A stretch of 64,000 bases of DNA, taken from the NCBI GenBank assembly GCA_049318625.1, contig JBMOGA010000011.1, forward strand, positions 1 through 64,000, given 5' to 3'. This DNA comes from JBMOGA01 sp049318625. GTDB lineage: Bacteria > Pseudomonadota > Alphaproteobacteria > Rhizobiales > Hyphomicrobiaceae. Below, piece after piece: positions 44,093 through 52,661 of the stretch (position 1 is its first letter; every line of letters starts with the position of its first letter). The notes beneath the pieces are model-generated. The model had not been told where the DNA came from, made no database searches, and worked only from the letters and a program-made list of their open reading frames with translations. The position numbers and the translations under genes were made by a program.

Positions 44093-45280
44093 ATGGTCGC
44101 AGCTCCGCAGGCCCCCGCAACAGTCGCGCCACGACTGCCGTTGCTGCAGGTGCTGCTGGGCATTGGCGCCATTGTGTGCGTCGTTGCTCTGCTCGCGCTG
44201 CCGAGTTTCGCGCCCTGGCTCTCGCGGCTCGATTACTGGACCGCCGACTGGCGCACCGCCTACCTGTCGCGCAACGGCCCGACCGCCCATCCGCGCGTCA
44301 CCGTCGTGACCATCAACGACGACACGCTGAAGGACTATGCGAGTTCGCCGATCGACCGCGGCCTGCTCGCCCGCATCGTCAAGGCGATCGACGCCGCCGG
44401 CGCCGCCGCGATCGGCATCGACGTGTTCTTCCTGAAGGCGACCGAGCCGGACAAGGATGCGGCCCTGGTCGCCGCCGTCCGCAACGCCCGCGCCCCTGTC
44501 GTCCTCGGCGCCATCGACGAGCGTGGCGCGCTGCAGGGCTTCCAGCGCCAGTTCCAGGCCGCCTTCCTGGCCGAGATGCAGCGGCCGGCGGGCTACCTGA
44601 ACCTCCGCCACGAGCGTGACAGCGTCGTCCGCTACACCGCGAGCCCGGCGCCGGGGTCGGCCTTTCCGAAAAGCTTCGCACGCCTGCTTGCCGAGGCCGT
44701 CGGCGCCCCCACCGCAGACGACGCCGGCAAGCCGATCGCCTGGCTGCTGCAGGCCGCCGACGGCGCCGAGGCATACCTGAGGATCCCGGCCCAGGACCTG
44801 CTGGCGGCCTCGGCCGGTGCCGCGCCCGCCGGGGCGCCGCTGCCCGATCTCAAGGGCCGCATCGTGTTGCTCGGCGGCGATTTTCCATTGCGCGATCGCC
44901 ACCGCGTGCCGCTGTCGGTGCGCGACGGCGAACCGGTGCCGGGCGTGCTCATCCACGCCAACGTGGTGGCGGGCCTGCTCGAGCCCGGGCGCGCCATCCG
45001 CGAGTTGACCCCCGCCACCGTTCGCATCCTGCTCGGCGTGGTCGCCGCTGCCGGATTCCTGCTCGGCTGGGCGCTGTGGCAGAGTGGAGCGGTGCGGCTG
45101 GTCGGGTGGAGTTTCGCCAGCGCGGTGCTGGTGGCGATCGACGCGTTCTGCTTCGTCAAAATGCAGACGCTGCTGCCCTTTACGCTCGCGCTCGTCGCCT
45201 GGGTCGCCGGCCTGACGGCCGGCCGTGCGCTGCATATCCTGGGTGATCATTTGATTTTCAGCAGGGGATCGAAGGCATGA
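44093..45280 (+). CDS. CHASE2-domain membrane protein without output domain
   Basis: 395 residues. An N-terminal helix (about 20-42) leads into a CHASE2 extracytoplasmic sensor domain (about 45-305: DYWTADWRTAYL, VTVVTINDDTLKDY, GAAAIGIDVFFLKATEPDKD read in parts, and LKGRIVLLGG). Three C-terminal membrane helices (about 315-385) follow, with only a short basic end (SRGSKA). Usual CHASE2 proteins continue into a kinase or cyclase; none is present here. It ends with a four-base overlap (ATGA) with the next gene. It could partner the nearby kinase. Confidence 0.87.
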   Translation: MVAAPQAPATVAPRLPLLQVLLGIGAIVCVVALLALPSFAPWLSRLDYWTADWRTAYLSRNGPTAHPRVTVVTINDDTLKDYASSPIDRGLLARIVKAIDAAGAAAIGIDVFFLKATEPDKDAALVAAVRNARAPVVLGAIDERGALQGFQRQFQAAFLAEMQRPAGYLNLRHERDSVVRYTASPAPGSAFPKSFARLLAEAVGAPTADDAGKPIAWLLQAADGAEAYLRIPAQDLLAASAGAAPAGAPLPDLKGRIVLLGGDFPLRDRHRVPLSVRDGEPVPGVLIHANVVAGLLEPGRAIRELTPATVRILLGVVAAAGFLLGWALWQSGAVRLVGWSFASAVLVAIDAFCFVKMQTLLPFTLALVAWVAGLTAGRALHILGDHLIFSRGSKA

Positions 45281-45600
45281 CCAAGTTTCGCGCGCCGTTC
45301 GCTGCCACCGTTGCAGCGGCCATCATCGCCACGCTGCCGGGCGCCGCCGCGGCCCAGGAGATCCGTCTGGCCCAAGCGGCCGGCAGCGAGCGCGTGCCGG
45401 GCGGCGTCGAACACCGCCCGTCGGACGGCGGTTCCATGGCCCCCGGCTCGGCCACGGATGGTCCGGCTTCCCGCTCGGCGACGCGCCGCAGTGCCACGCC
45501 GCCGACACTCGGGGCGACCGGTGGCGCGCCCCCGATGTCTGCGCCTGCCGCGCCTGCGGATACGAAAAAGGCGCCGAAAGAAGACACCCCCAAGAAGTAG
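45277..45600 (+). CDS. small secreted low-complexity protein
   Basis: 107 residues: signal peptide (MTKFRAPFAATVAAAIIATLPGAAAAQ), then a Pro/Ala/Ser/Thr-rich, probably disordered mature part ending in Lys-rich KKAPKEDTPKK. The start overlaps the CHASE2 stop by four bases, so it is translationally coupled. No family recognised; similar short exported proteins often follow CHASE2 or FecR-type genes. Confidence 0.7.
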   Translation: MTKFRAPFAATVAAAIIATLPGAAAAQEIRLAQAAGSERVPGGVEHRPSDGGSMAPGSATDGPASRSATRRSATPPTLGATGGAPPMSAPAAPADTKKAPKEDTPKK

Positions 45601-46037
45601 GTGTCGCGGGCCGACCGGGCTCGACCACCAGCGTCGCGCGCGAACCGATCGCGATGCGGCGGACCCGGAGGCGGCTGCCCGCCCGCCGGCGCGCCGGAAA
45701 AGAAATGGCCTCGCCGAGGGGAGCGGCGAGGCCAGTCGGGGGATGGAAGCGCGGGGGGGTGCGCTCCATGGAGAGAACGTTAGCGCGGGTCGGTTTCCGT
45801 CGCTGTTCCCTGTGGCACACCCTCGTGCCCCGGGGCAGGGGCCGCTGGCGTCACGGGGAAGGCGCAACGGCCGAGCCTTTCAACGCGTACTCAGGCCCGG
45901 CCGTTTTGGTTCAGGCGTTACGCAACAAGCTGAACAGTTCCGAAGTTCGACGAGTCGCCGGGCGAAATGACGGCGGCCGGGTGAACGGTTTGTCAGCTTC
46001 CTGTTCATGGCGGCCGAGCGGCGCGGCCGAACGGGCG
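45601..46037. other. intergenic region
   Basis: 437 bases. Apart from the hairpin listed at 45707-45733 I see no supported gene. Frames open here on both strands are Arg/Pro-rich and lack ribosome-binding sites. A small unannotated minus-strand RNA ending at that hairpin is possible but unproven. Confidence 0.4.
45707..45733 (-). terminator. putative intrinsic terminator (minus strand)
   Basis: Perfect 9-bp stem GGCCTCGCC/GGCGAGGCC with a 9-base loop. Read on the minus strand it is followed by ATTTCTTTTCC. On the plus strand there is no T-run. It would end a transcript coming from the small minus-strand gene at 46.0-46.1 kb or from an unseen RNA. Confidence 0.55.
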
Positions 46038-46133
46038 TCAGTCCTCGATGACGTGCAGGATGATCTCGCCGTTCTCGATCTGGCCGGCGTACATCTGCGG
46101 GTTGTTCAGGACGTGGATCAGGGCCGTCAGCAT
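46038..46133 (-). CDS. possible very short protein (31 residues)
   Basis: Encodes MLTALIHVLNNP followed by QMYAGQIENGEI and ILHVIED. GGAG lies six bases before ATG 46133. An ATG at 46145 would add four residues but has no ribosome-binding site. Composition is protein-like (alternating hydrophobic and polar residues), unlike the Arg-rich shadows around it. No family recognised. A hairpin with T-run lies 300 bases downstream. Confidence 0.4.
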   Translation of the reverse strand: MLTALIHVLNNPQMYAGQIENGEIILHVIED

Positions 46134-46364
46134 GATGTGCTCCATCGTTCGCGGTGTCGGGGCGAGCGGACCGGAAAGCCGTGTCAACTCGATGATTTGA
46201 GTATGGTGAACACCACGTTGACGCGCTGTTCCGCGCAGCACACCGACGGCCTTTTTCACCCTTCGACCTCAGCGCGCGGCCCGCGTCACACGTTCGACAC
46301 GCCGGCTGCTTAGCGAGCAGCCGGGGCGCAACGAACCCGCGCGCCGCAGGGAGGCTGCAAGCCC

Positions 46365-47171
46365 ATGGACACGCTGCTGTTCATCGTCTCGAAAATCCTC
46401 ACCTTCCTCCTGCAGCCGTCGAGCCTGTGCGTGCTGACGATCGCCGCCGGGCTGGGACTGATCGGCTTCGCCCGCCGGCCTGTCGTGGGCGTCCGGCTGT
46501 CGCTGTTCGGGCTCGCAGCCCTGTCGATCGCCGGGCTCACACCGCTGGCGAACGTCGTGCTCCTGCCCTTGGAGTCGCGCTTTCCCCGTCCCTCGCTCGA
46601 GGACATGGGTCCCGTGCGGGGCATGATCATTCTCGGCGGCTTCGAGGACATGACGGCGGAGCGCGGCGCCGGCCTCGGGCTCAACGAGGCGGCCGAGCGG
46701 GTCACCGAGGCGGCGCGCCTAGCGCGACTGATGACCGGCCTGCGCGTCGTGTTCACCGGCGGCGCGGCCGGCCTGCTGCGCGACGACCCGGCCCAGGGCC
46801 GGCAGGTGGCCCGCTGGCTCGGCGACATGGGCATTGCTCCGGCACGCATCCTGGTGGAAGAGCGCTCGCGCAACACCTGGGAGAACGCCACCGAGACGCG
46901 GCGCCTGCTCGGGCCGGCGGCCTCGGGGCGCTGGCTGCTCGTCACCTCGGCGGCGCATATGCCGCGTTCGATGGGTGTTTTTCGCCAGGCCGGGTTCGAC
47001 GTGGTGGCCTTTCCGGTCGACTTCCGCACTGCCGGCTGGAGCGCGGCTGTGCGCGGCTTCGACAGTCTCGGCGCCGGTCTGCGGCGGCTCGACGACGGCA
47101 GCCGCGAATGGATCGGCCTGCTCTCCTATTGGTTGCTCGGCCGTTCCTCGGCGCTGTTTCCGGGGCCGTGA
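46365..47171 (+). CDS. YdcF/ElyC-type (DUF218) membrane protein
   Basis: 268 residues. Two N-terminal membrane helices (about 2-26 and 36-58) precede a DUF218 domain (about 84-255) with MIILGGFEDM, RLMTGLRVVFTGG, VEERSRNTWENATETRRLL and TSAAHMPRSMGVFRQAGF. Relatives (ElyC, SanA, YdcF) affect envelope or peptidoglycan/lipid-carrier metabolism. Start ATG 46365 has GGGAGG ten bases upstream. Convergent with the exporter operon. Confidence 0.88.
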   Translation: MDTLLFIVSKILTFLLQPSSLCVLTIAAGLGLIGFARRPVVGVRLSLFGLAALSIAGLTPLANVVLLPLESRFPRPSLEDMGPVRGMIILGGFEDMTAERGAGLGLNEAAERVTEAARLARLMTGLRVVFTGGAAGLLRDDPAQGRQVARWLGDMGIAPARILVEERSRNTWENATETRRLLGPAASGRWLLVTSAAHMPRSMGVFRQAGFDVVAFPVDFRTAGWSAAVRGFDSLGAGLRRLDDGSREWIGLLSYWLLGRSSALFPGP

Positions 47172-47192
47172 GCAGCCGCGCGCGCAAACGAA

Positions 47193-47214
47193 AGCGCGCC
47201 CCGGAGGGCGCGCT
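47193..47214 (-). terminator. intrinsic terminator of the exporter operon
   Basis: Perfect 9-bp stem AGCGCGCCC/GGGCGCGCT with loop CGGA. On the minus strand it is followed by TTCGTTTGC, and it lies 26 bases beyond the stop of the adaptor gene. Confidence 0.75.
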
Positions 47215-47240
47215 GGGAACATCGGCCGGCGGCGGCTGGC

Positions 47241-48269
47241 TCAGTCGCGGCGGAAGAAGGTGTCGACCCGCATGCCCGGCACCAGCGCCGGACGGCCGTC
47301 GAGCTCCACCGTCACTTCCAGGACCTCGACATCGGTCGGACGCCGTGGTCCGCGGGCCGTGAGCTTGGCCGAGGTCAGCGCCGGAGCAATCGCAGTGACG
47401 CGGCCTTCGAAGTCCTGGCCCGGATGGGCGACGCTGCGCACGAAGGTGCGCTGTCCGATGCGGACCTTGCCGGCATCCGCCTCGTCGAGCTCGGCCTTGA
47501 CCCTGAGCGCGGCGGTATCACCGACCACGGCCAGCACGATCTCCGGTGACGGCGCCGCCGTCTCGCCCACCTTGGCATTCAGAACCAGGATACGGCCGGC
47601 GATCGGGGCGCGGATGCGCGTCTTGTCCAGCAGAACTTCGGCCAGGGCCACGTTGGAGCGCGCCGAGCTCAGCGCCGCCTCGAACCGGTTGGGCGAGGGC
47701 AGGTTGGATTTGGCCTGCGCGTTGGCATAGGCGATGCGATCGCGCTGCAACCGGTCGCGGGCGTCCTGGAGGCGCCGGCGGGCGTCGTTCACTTGCTGCT
47801 CGGTGCCGGACCCGGAGCGGCGGGCGGCAAGGGCGTAATCGAGCTCGAACCGGGCGCCGGTGACGGCTCGCTCGGTCGAGAACATGTTGTCCTCGGCCTT
47901 GCGCACGTCTTCCCGTCCGGCGGTCGCCGTCTGGGAATCCCGGTCGCTCTTGCGTCCGCCGGCCTCGGCCTCGGCAGAGACGAGCCGGGCGCGGGCCTCG
48001 TCGTCGTCGAGACGGATGATGAGCTGGCCTTCCTCGACCTGCTCGTTGTCGCGCACCAGCACCTCGGCAATGCGGCCGAGGACGGTGGCGCCGATTTTGA
48101 CATCGCCGCTGCGGGGCTCGACGCGCCCGAGTGCCGCGGCGACCCAGTTCGCCTGGTTGGAGGTGGTGGCCGGGGCGGCGCTCGATTGCGCGCGTCCCTC
48201 GGCGATCCAGAAGCCGGCTGCGGCGGTGAGGCCGACAACGGCGAGCCCTGTGGCAACGATCTTAAGCAC
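47241..48269 (-). CDS. DevB-like/HlyD membrane-fusion protein of an ABC exporter
   Basis: 342 residues. An N-terminal signal-anchor (LKIVATGLAVVGLTAAAGFWIAEG) is followed by a lipoyl-like motif (RVEPRSGDVKIGATVLGRIAEV, read in part), a coiled coil (about 95-190) and LLDKTRIRAPIAGRIL, then a beta-barrel end. It links the inner-membrane ABC complex to an outer-membrane channel. Its ATG overlaps the ATPase stop by eight bases. Third gene of a three-gene minus-strand operon (permease, ATPase, adaptor). Confidence 0.9.
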   Translation of the reverse strand: MLKIVATGLAVVGLTAAAGFWIAEGRAQSSAAPATTSNQANWVAAALGRVEPRSGDVKIGATVLGRIAEVLVRDNEQVEEGQLIIRLDDDEARARLVSAEAEAGGRKSDRDSQTATAGREDVRKAEDNMFSTERAVTGARFELDYALAARRSGSGTEQQVNDARRRLQDARDRLQRDRIAYANAQAKSNLPSPNRFEAALSSARSNVALAEVLLDKTRIRAPIAGRILVLNAKVGETAAPSPEIVLAVVGDTAALRVKAELDEADAGKVRIGQRTFVRSVAHPGQDFEGRVTAIAPALTSAKLTARGPRRPTDVEVLEVTVELDGRPALVPGMRVDTFFRRD

Positions 48270-49131
48270 TCCGGCGCCTCCGCGACTTCATTTGACCCTC
48301 GGCAAGTCCGTCCGCCGACTGGCGGTCCAGATGGTTCTCGTTCTGCTCGACCAGCCGGGGAGCCGGCTCGGTGACTTTGACGACCGCCGGCTCGGCGGCG
48401 ATGGTGGCGACGCGGTGCTTGGTCTCGAGCTTCGGGCGCTCGTCGCCGACCACGCGGCCGTCCTCGATGTGGATGATGCGGTCGGCGTAGGACAGCGTGC
48501 GATGGTCGTGGGTGACGGCCAGCACCGCGCGGGTCGGGTCCTTGGCGACGCGGGCGATCAGTTCCATCACCGCGCGGCCGTTCTCGCTGTCGAGCGCGGC
48601 AGTCGGCTCGTCGGCGAGCACGATCGAGCCGCGGCCCGAGAGCGCCCGGGCAATGGCGACCCGCTGCTTCTCGCCGCCCGAGAGCTTCGAGGGGTAGGCG
48701 TTGATCCGGTGGCCGAGGCCGACCGCCTTGAGGGCCTCGATGGCCCGTTCGTAGGCGCCCCGCTCGGCGCCGTGGCGGACGTCGAGGGCCAGCATCACGT
48801 TCTCGACCACCGTCAGCGTCGGGAACAGGTTGTAGGACTGGAACACGAAGCCGACGTGGCGGCGGCGGATCTCGGCCAGCGCCTCGGCGCCGAGGCCGTG
48901 GGCGCGCTCGCCGCCGATCTGCAACTCGCCCTTGGTCGGCGACAGGATGCAGCCGAGGATCGAGAGTAGGGTGGTCTTGCCGCTGCCGGAGGGACCCATC
49001 AGCAGGGTCAACTCGCCGGGATAGAGCTTCACATCGACGCCCTTGAGGACGGTGAACTCGGTGCCGGGGGCGCCGAGCACCTTGACGATGCCGCGGGCTT
49101 CGAGGATCGGGTCTTGGCGGGGGATCTGCAT
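48262..49131 (-). CDS. DevA/MacB-like ABC exporter ATP-binding protein
   Basis: 289 residues. Walker A GPSGSGKTT (about residue 46), Q-loop FQSYNLFPTL, signature LSGGEKQRVAIARAL and Walker B IVLADEPTAALD are all intact, as in LolD/MacB/DevA ATPases. An unusual C-terminal extension of about 60 charged residues follows the ATPase core. Start ATG 49131 has GGAG six bases upstream; ATG 49164 is an alternative. Confidence 0.92.
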   Translation of the reverse strand: MQIPRQDPILEARGIVKVLGAPGTEFTVLKGVDVKLYPGELTLLMGPSGSGKTTLLSILGCILSPTKGELQIGGERAHGLGAEALAEIRRRHVGFVFQSYNLFPTLTVVENVMLALDVRHGAERGAYERAIEALKAVGLGHRINAYPSKLSGGEKQRVAIARALSGRGSIVLADEPTAALDSENGRAVMELIARVAKDPTRAVLAVTHDHRTLSYADRIIHIEDGRVVGDERPKLETKHRVATIAAEPAVVKVTEPAPRLVEQNENHLDRQSADGLAEGQMKSRRRRSA

Positions 49132-49231
49132 GTTCGTCTCCGTGAGGCCGTCGTGTTTCTTCATGACCCCACTTTGCCCCGGCACCCTATCCCGCGCTGT
49201 TCCAGGCGGGACAGGGTAACGTTTTTTACGG

Positions 49232-50440
49232 TTATCGGCTGAACACGCTCGCCGGGTCGATGCGCGTCACCTTGAAGATGGCCGAGACCGCGGCGATCGT
49301 GCACATGCCGAGCGTGAGCGCGAACAGCATGGCGGCGAGCGCCGGGGTCATGACGATCAGTAGCGTGGTGTTCTGCGTCAGCCAGATGACGATGAGCGCG
49401 AGCCCGAGCCCCAGCAGGTAGCCGATCACCGCGCTCATCAGGGCCTGCAGAAGAATGACCCAGTGGATGTAGTTGGCCGACGCACCGAGCGCACGCAGCG
49501 TCGCGAACTCGTTGAGATGGTCCTTGGTGCTCGCATAGAGCGTCTGCGCCACCACCACCACGCCGACGATCAGTCCGAGCACGGCGCCAGCGATCAGCGC
49601 CGCGCCGGCGCCGGTTTTGAACAGCCAGTAATTCAGGCTGCGCGTGCGGAACTCGTCATGGGTCAGAACCTCGGTATCCTTCAGGCGCGTCTGCAACTGA
49701 TCGCGAACCTGGGCGATGTCGGCACCGGGCTTGAGCTTGACCAGCGTGAAGGTCGCGCGGTCGCCGGTATAGTTCAGCAGCTCGCGGGCGCGCTGGGTCG
49801 TGGTGAAGACGTAGGGCAGGGTTGTGAACGAGCGGATGCCGCGGGTCACCGCCTCGACGGTCACGCGCTGGCCGTTGATCTCGGCCCAGCCGCCCTTTTC
49901 GGCGATGCCGAGGTCGGCGAAATAGCTCTTGTCGATGGCGACGGCGCCGGGTTGCGTCAGCTCGACCAAGCTGCCCTCGACGAGGTTCCACGGCGCGAAC
50001 CCGCCACGGTTCCAGTCGGTGCCGACCAGCAGGATCGCGCTTCGGCCGCCCTGCGGCTTGCGCCACGATGCGAAGCCGACCACCAGCTCGTGGACCGAGG
50101 CGACGCCGTCGGTGGACAGCGCCGGATACTTCTCCCGGCCGGGCAGCGGTGAGGCGTCGTCGAAGCTCTTGGTGGCGAACGGCACGATCCACAGGTCGGC
50201 TTGCGAGCGGTCGATCACCGAGGCGATTCGATTGGACGATCCGATGTACAGGCCACACTGGACCGCCACCAGCAGCACCGAGAACAGGATGCCGACCAGC
50301 GTCACCGCCAAGCTCAACTTATCGTGGAACAGGTTGCGATAGGCGAGCCGCGGCACCATGCGGATGGCCTTCGAGAGGCCGACGTTGCCCTGGTCGCCCA
50401 TCGGGAAACCTTCGGCCAGTTCATGGGGTTTGCGTGGCAT
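49232..50440 (-). CDS. DevC-like ABC exporter permease (FtsX fold)
   Basis: 402 residues. One N-terminal membrane helix (about 42-66) and a large periplasmic domain (about 70-275) are followed by three membrane helices (about 280-390). This is the MacB/DevC/LolC topology. The motif LATLRALGAS-like FATLRALGASANYI and the end AIFKVTRIDPASVFSR fit the FtsX domain. The substrate may be a lipid, glycolipid or siderophore-like molecule. Start ATG 50440 has GGGAGAG just upstream. Confidence 0.9.
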   Translation of the reverse strand: MPRKPHELAEGFPMGDQGNVGLSKAIRMVPRLAYRNLFHDKLSLAVTLVGILFSVLLVAVQCGLYIGSSNRIASVIDRSQADLWIVPFATKSFDDASPLPGREKYPALSTDGVASVHELVVGFASWRKPQGGRSAILLVGTDWNRGGFAPWNLVEGSLVELTQPGAVAIDKSYFADLGIAEKGGWAEINGQRVTVEAVTRGIRSFTTLPYVFTTTQRARELLNYTGDRATFTLVKLKPGADIAQVRDQLQTRLKDTEVLTHDEFRTRSLNYWLFKTGAGAALIAGAVLGLIVGVVVVAQTLYASTKDHLNEFATLRALGASANYIHWVILLQALMSAVIGYLLGLGLALIVIWLTQNTTLLIVMTPALAAMLFALTLGMCTIAAVSAIFKVTRIDPASVFSR

Positions 50441-50512
50441 TGCTCTCTCCCGGGGGCTCGCATACGGGAGCGGCCGGGTGGGTCCCGGCCGCCGCCACGT
50501 CCAGTTGCCAGT

Positions 50513-51079
50513 TTAGTTGCAAGGCACGTTGATCGTCATCCCGACACTCGGGACGAACTTGCGGCAATCTGCAATCTTGGTTTTTCCCTTGCCGTTGCCG
50601 GTCGCTTTGGCCGGTTCGTCGGCAATTTCCGTGGCGTTGCCGCCGGTCTTGGCCTTGAGCAGGGTCGTGTCCGCGGCCACCAGAGCGCTGGAAACCGTGG
50701 CGTCGGCCGTCTGGTTCACCGGGGTCTTTCCGGCCGGTGTCGGCAACTCGCCGCCGTCCGCCAATTTCGCCTTGGCCTCCGCCTCGGCCTTCGCCTTGGC
50801 CTCCGCAACCGCCTTGGCCCGTGCCTCGGCGATGGCGGCGGCCTTCTGGCGCTGCATCTCGGCAGCCCGCATCCGGGCGATCTCCTGGCGGCGCTTGGCT
50901 TCGTACATCTGCTGCTGCTGCATCGCCTGCTGGCGCTGCATCTGGCCCATCAGCAGGCCGGCGCCGAGGCCGACACCGAGACCGACACCGAGGCCGAGCC
51001 CGCGGGCTTCTGCGGCCGGTGCGAAGGATGCCTGGAGCGCCACGGTCGCGGCGACGGCTGCGATCATCAACTTCTTCAT
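50513..51079 (-). CDS. secreted Gly-rich/helical protein, unknown function
   Basis: 188 residues. Signal peptide (MKKLMIAAVAATVALQASFAPAAEA) is followed by a Gly-rich hydrophobic stretch (GLGLGVGLGVGLGAGLLMG), then a long Gln/Ala/Lys/Glu helix (about 50-110, with repeated KAxAEA units like TolA-type helices). A Cys-containing end (ADCRKFVPSVGMTINVPCN) closes it. GGAG lies six bases upstream of ATG 51079. It could be an envelope-spanning linker. It lies 72 bases upstream of the exporter operon on the same strand. Confidence 0.75.
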   Translation of the reverse strand: MKKLMIAAVAATVALQASFAPAAEARGLGLGVGLGVGLGAGLLMGQMQRQQAMQQQQMYEAKRRQEIARMRAAEMQRQKAAAIAEARAKAVAEAKAKAEAEAKAKLADGGELPTPAGKTPVNQTADATVSSALVAADTTLLKAKTGGNATEIADEPAKATGNGKGKTKIADCRKFVPSVGMTINVPCN

Positions 51080-51195
51080 CTCGGTCTCCATCGTCTGGGT
51101 TGTCGGTTCGGGGATGTCCCCGTCGTTGTGATGATCCTCGTCGAAGTCCGCCCGGCGCGCTGTTCCGCTCGGCACAAGGACGAAAAATGTCGGGC

Positions 51196-52080
51196 TCAGG
51201 CCACCAGGGCGGCCGCGGCGCGCAACTCGATGGCCGCCGGAGCCGCCGTCTCCGCAGGCCGCCGCGTCTGCGGCCGGCTGGCGATCCGGGACAGGAAGGC
51301 GAGGGCGCGATCCAGCACCACGTGGCGCTGCCGGTCGATCGAGATCATGTGGAAGCTGTCGTCGAGGACCGTCATCTCGACCGGGCCGGACAGCTTGGCC
51401 TGCAGCCGCCACGCGTTGTCGAGATGGGCGACGTCGTCCTCGCGGGCGTGCAGGATGAGGGTCGGTTGGCGGATCCGGCCTAGCAGCGGCTCGAGCGCGC
51501 GCACCAGCCTTCGGTGCTCGAGCACCGAGGTGCCGGGCGTCGCGTCGAGGCCCGCACCCGCGCTGTCGCCCTTGGCACGAGCGGCGAGCAGGAATTCGCG
51601 GACGCGGGCATCCTTGACGCCGCCGGCGAGGCCGAGCGGGAAGCGGAACAGGGCGGCGATGGCGCGGGTTTCAACGAGCCGGAACAGCGCCGCGTACCAC
51701 GGAATGCCCCAGCCGTTGCCGGACAGCGTCGGCGAGAGCAGGGCCGTCGCGTCGACGATATCGGGCCGCCGCGCCGCCAGCATGAGGGCGAGCACGGCGC
51801 CGGTCGATTGTCCCCCGGCGATGATGACGCTGCACGTTTCGGCCATCTCCTCGACGGCCGCCTCGGCGCTGGCGAGCCAGTCCTGCCAGCGGGTGCCGGC
51901 GAGATCGGCCTCCGAGCCGCAATGGCCGGCGATCTGTGGACAATGGACCGTGTATCCGGCGCGGCCGAGGCCATTGGCGATGAAACGTAGCTCCGCGGGT
52001 GTACCGCCGAGGCTGTGGAACAGCAGGATGCCGACACGTCCCCCGGCAATGCGGAAGGTCTGATCTCTGGTCGTGGTCAT
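51196..52080 (-). CDS. alpha/beta hydrolase (carboxylesterase/monoacylglycerol-lipase type)
   Basis: 294 residues. Fold markers are ILLFHSLGGTPAE (oxyanion region), the nucleophile elbow GGQSTG (Ser92), HAREDDVAHLDN (acid) and DDSFHMISID (His). It resembles est30-like carboxylesterases. The substrate is unknown, and no signal peptide is present, so cytoplasmic. The Ala-rich C-terminus is poorly conserved. The 115 bases downstream separate it from the helical secreted protein. Confidence 0.88.
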   Translation of the reverse strand: MTTTRDQTFRIAGGRVGILLFHSLGGTPAELRFIANGLGRAGYTVHCPQIAGHCGSEADLAGTRWQDWLASAEAAVEEMAETCSVIIAGGQSTGAVLALMLAARRPDIVDATALLSPTLSGNGWGIPWYAALFRLVETRAIAALFRFPLGLAGGVKDARVREFLLAARAKGDSAGAGLDATPGTSVLEHRRLVRALEPLLGRIRQPTLILHAREDDVAHLDNAWRLQAKLSGPVEMTVLDDSFHMISIDRQRHVVLDRALAFLSRIASRPQTRRPAETAAPAAIELRAAAALVA

Positions 52081-52346
52081 GATGGCGGCCCTCCAAGCTC
52101 TCGAGATCCGAAGCTACCGGCCGACCCGCCGCGGCGCTGTTCCGGGAGGCACAGAGAGGGCACAAGGGATGGCGCCGGCGGCGTGCAAGGAGCGATCGCG
52201 CAGACGGCGGAGCAATGGCGGGGGCGGCCTCGACAGCGACCGGTCGGCGCCAGGATCGACCGGTCCATTGCAAACACGGTTAACTTGGTGTTTCCGGCGC
52301 TGGCCCTAAGATCCGTTGCTCTCGTGCGGCGCACCGGAGGAGAAAA

Positions 52347-52646
52347 ATGCGTTCGCTGGTCCTGTTTCTTGGCTTGATGGCCTTCGGGCTGTCCGTGGCT
52401 GTGATGGCGCTTGGCTTTGCCACCGGCTTCGATGCCAAAGGGGCGGCCATGGCGGCCGGCCAGCATGGCCTCGACATGCGCTCCTACACGGTGGGCCTCG
52501 CCGTCGGCATCATCGCGACCAACACGCTGCGCTTCGGTCTCGGCGCCTTCATGAGACGGGTGGCCAACGCTCTGGTGCGGGTCGCGCCGGGCATGAAGCT
52601 TGCGGCACTCGCACTGGTCTTCGGCGGCATCCTCATTTTCTATTGA
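52347..52646 (+). CDS. small membrane protein, unknown function
   Basis: 99 residues with three hydrophobic segments (about 3-25, 45-62 and 82-98), separated by a Gly/His loop and a basic loop (RFGLGAFMRRVANALVRV). GGAGG precedes the ATG by eight bases. No family recognised. It ends 15 bases from the convergent oligopeptidase gene. The 266 bases upstream hold no other feature I can support. Confidence 0.65.
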   Translation: MRSLVLFLGLMAFGLSVAVMALGFATGFDAKGAAMAAGQHGLDMRSYTVGLAVGIIATNTLRFGLGAFMRRVANALVRVAPGMKLAALALVFGGILIFY

Positions 52647-52661
52647 GCCGACCGGCGGCCG

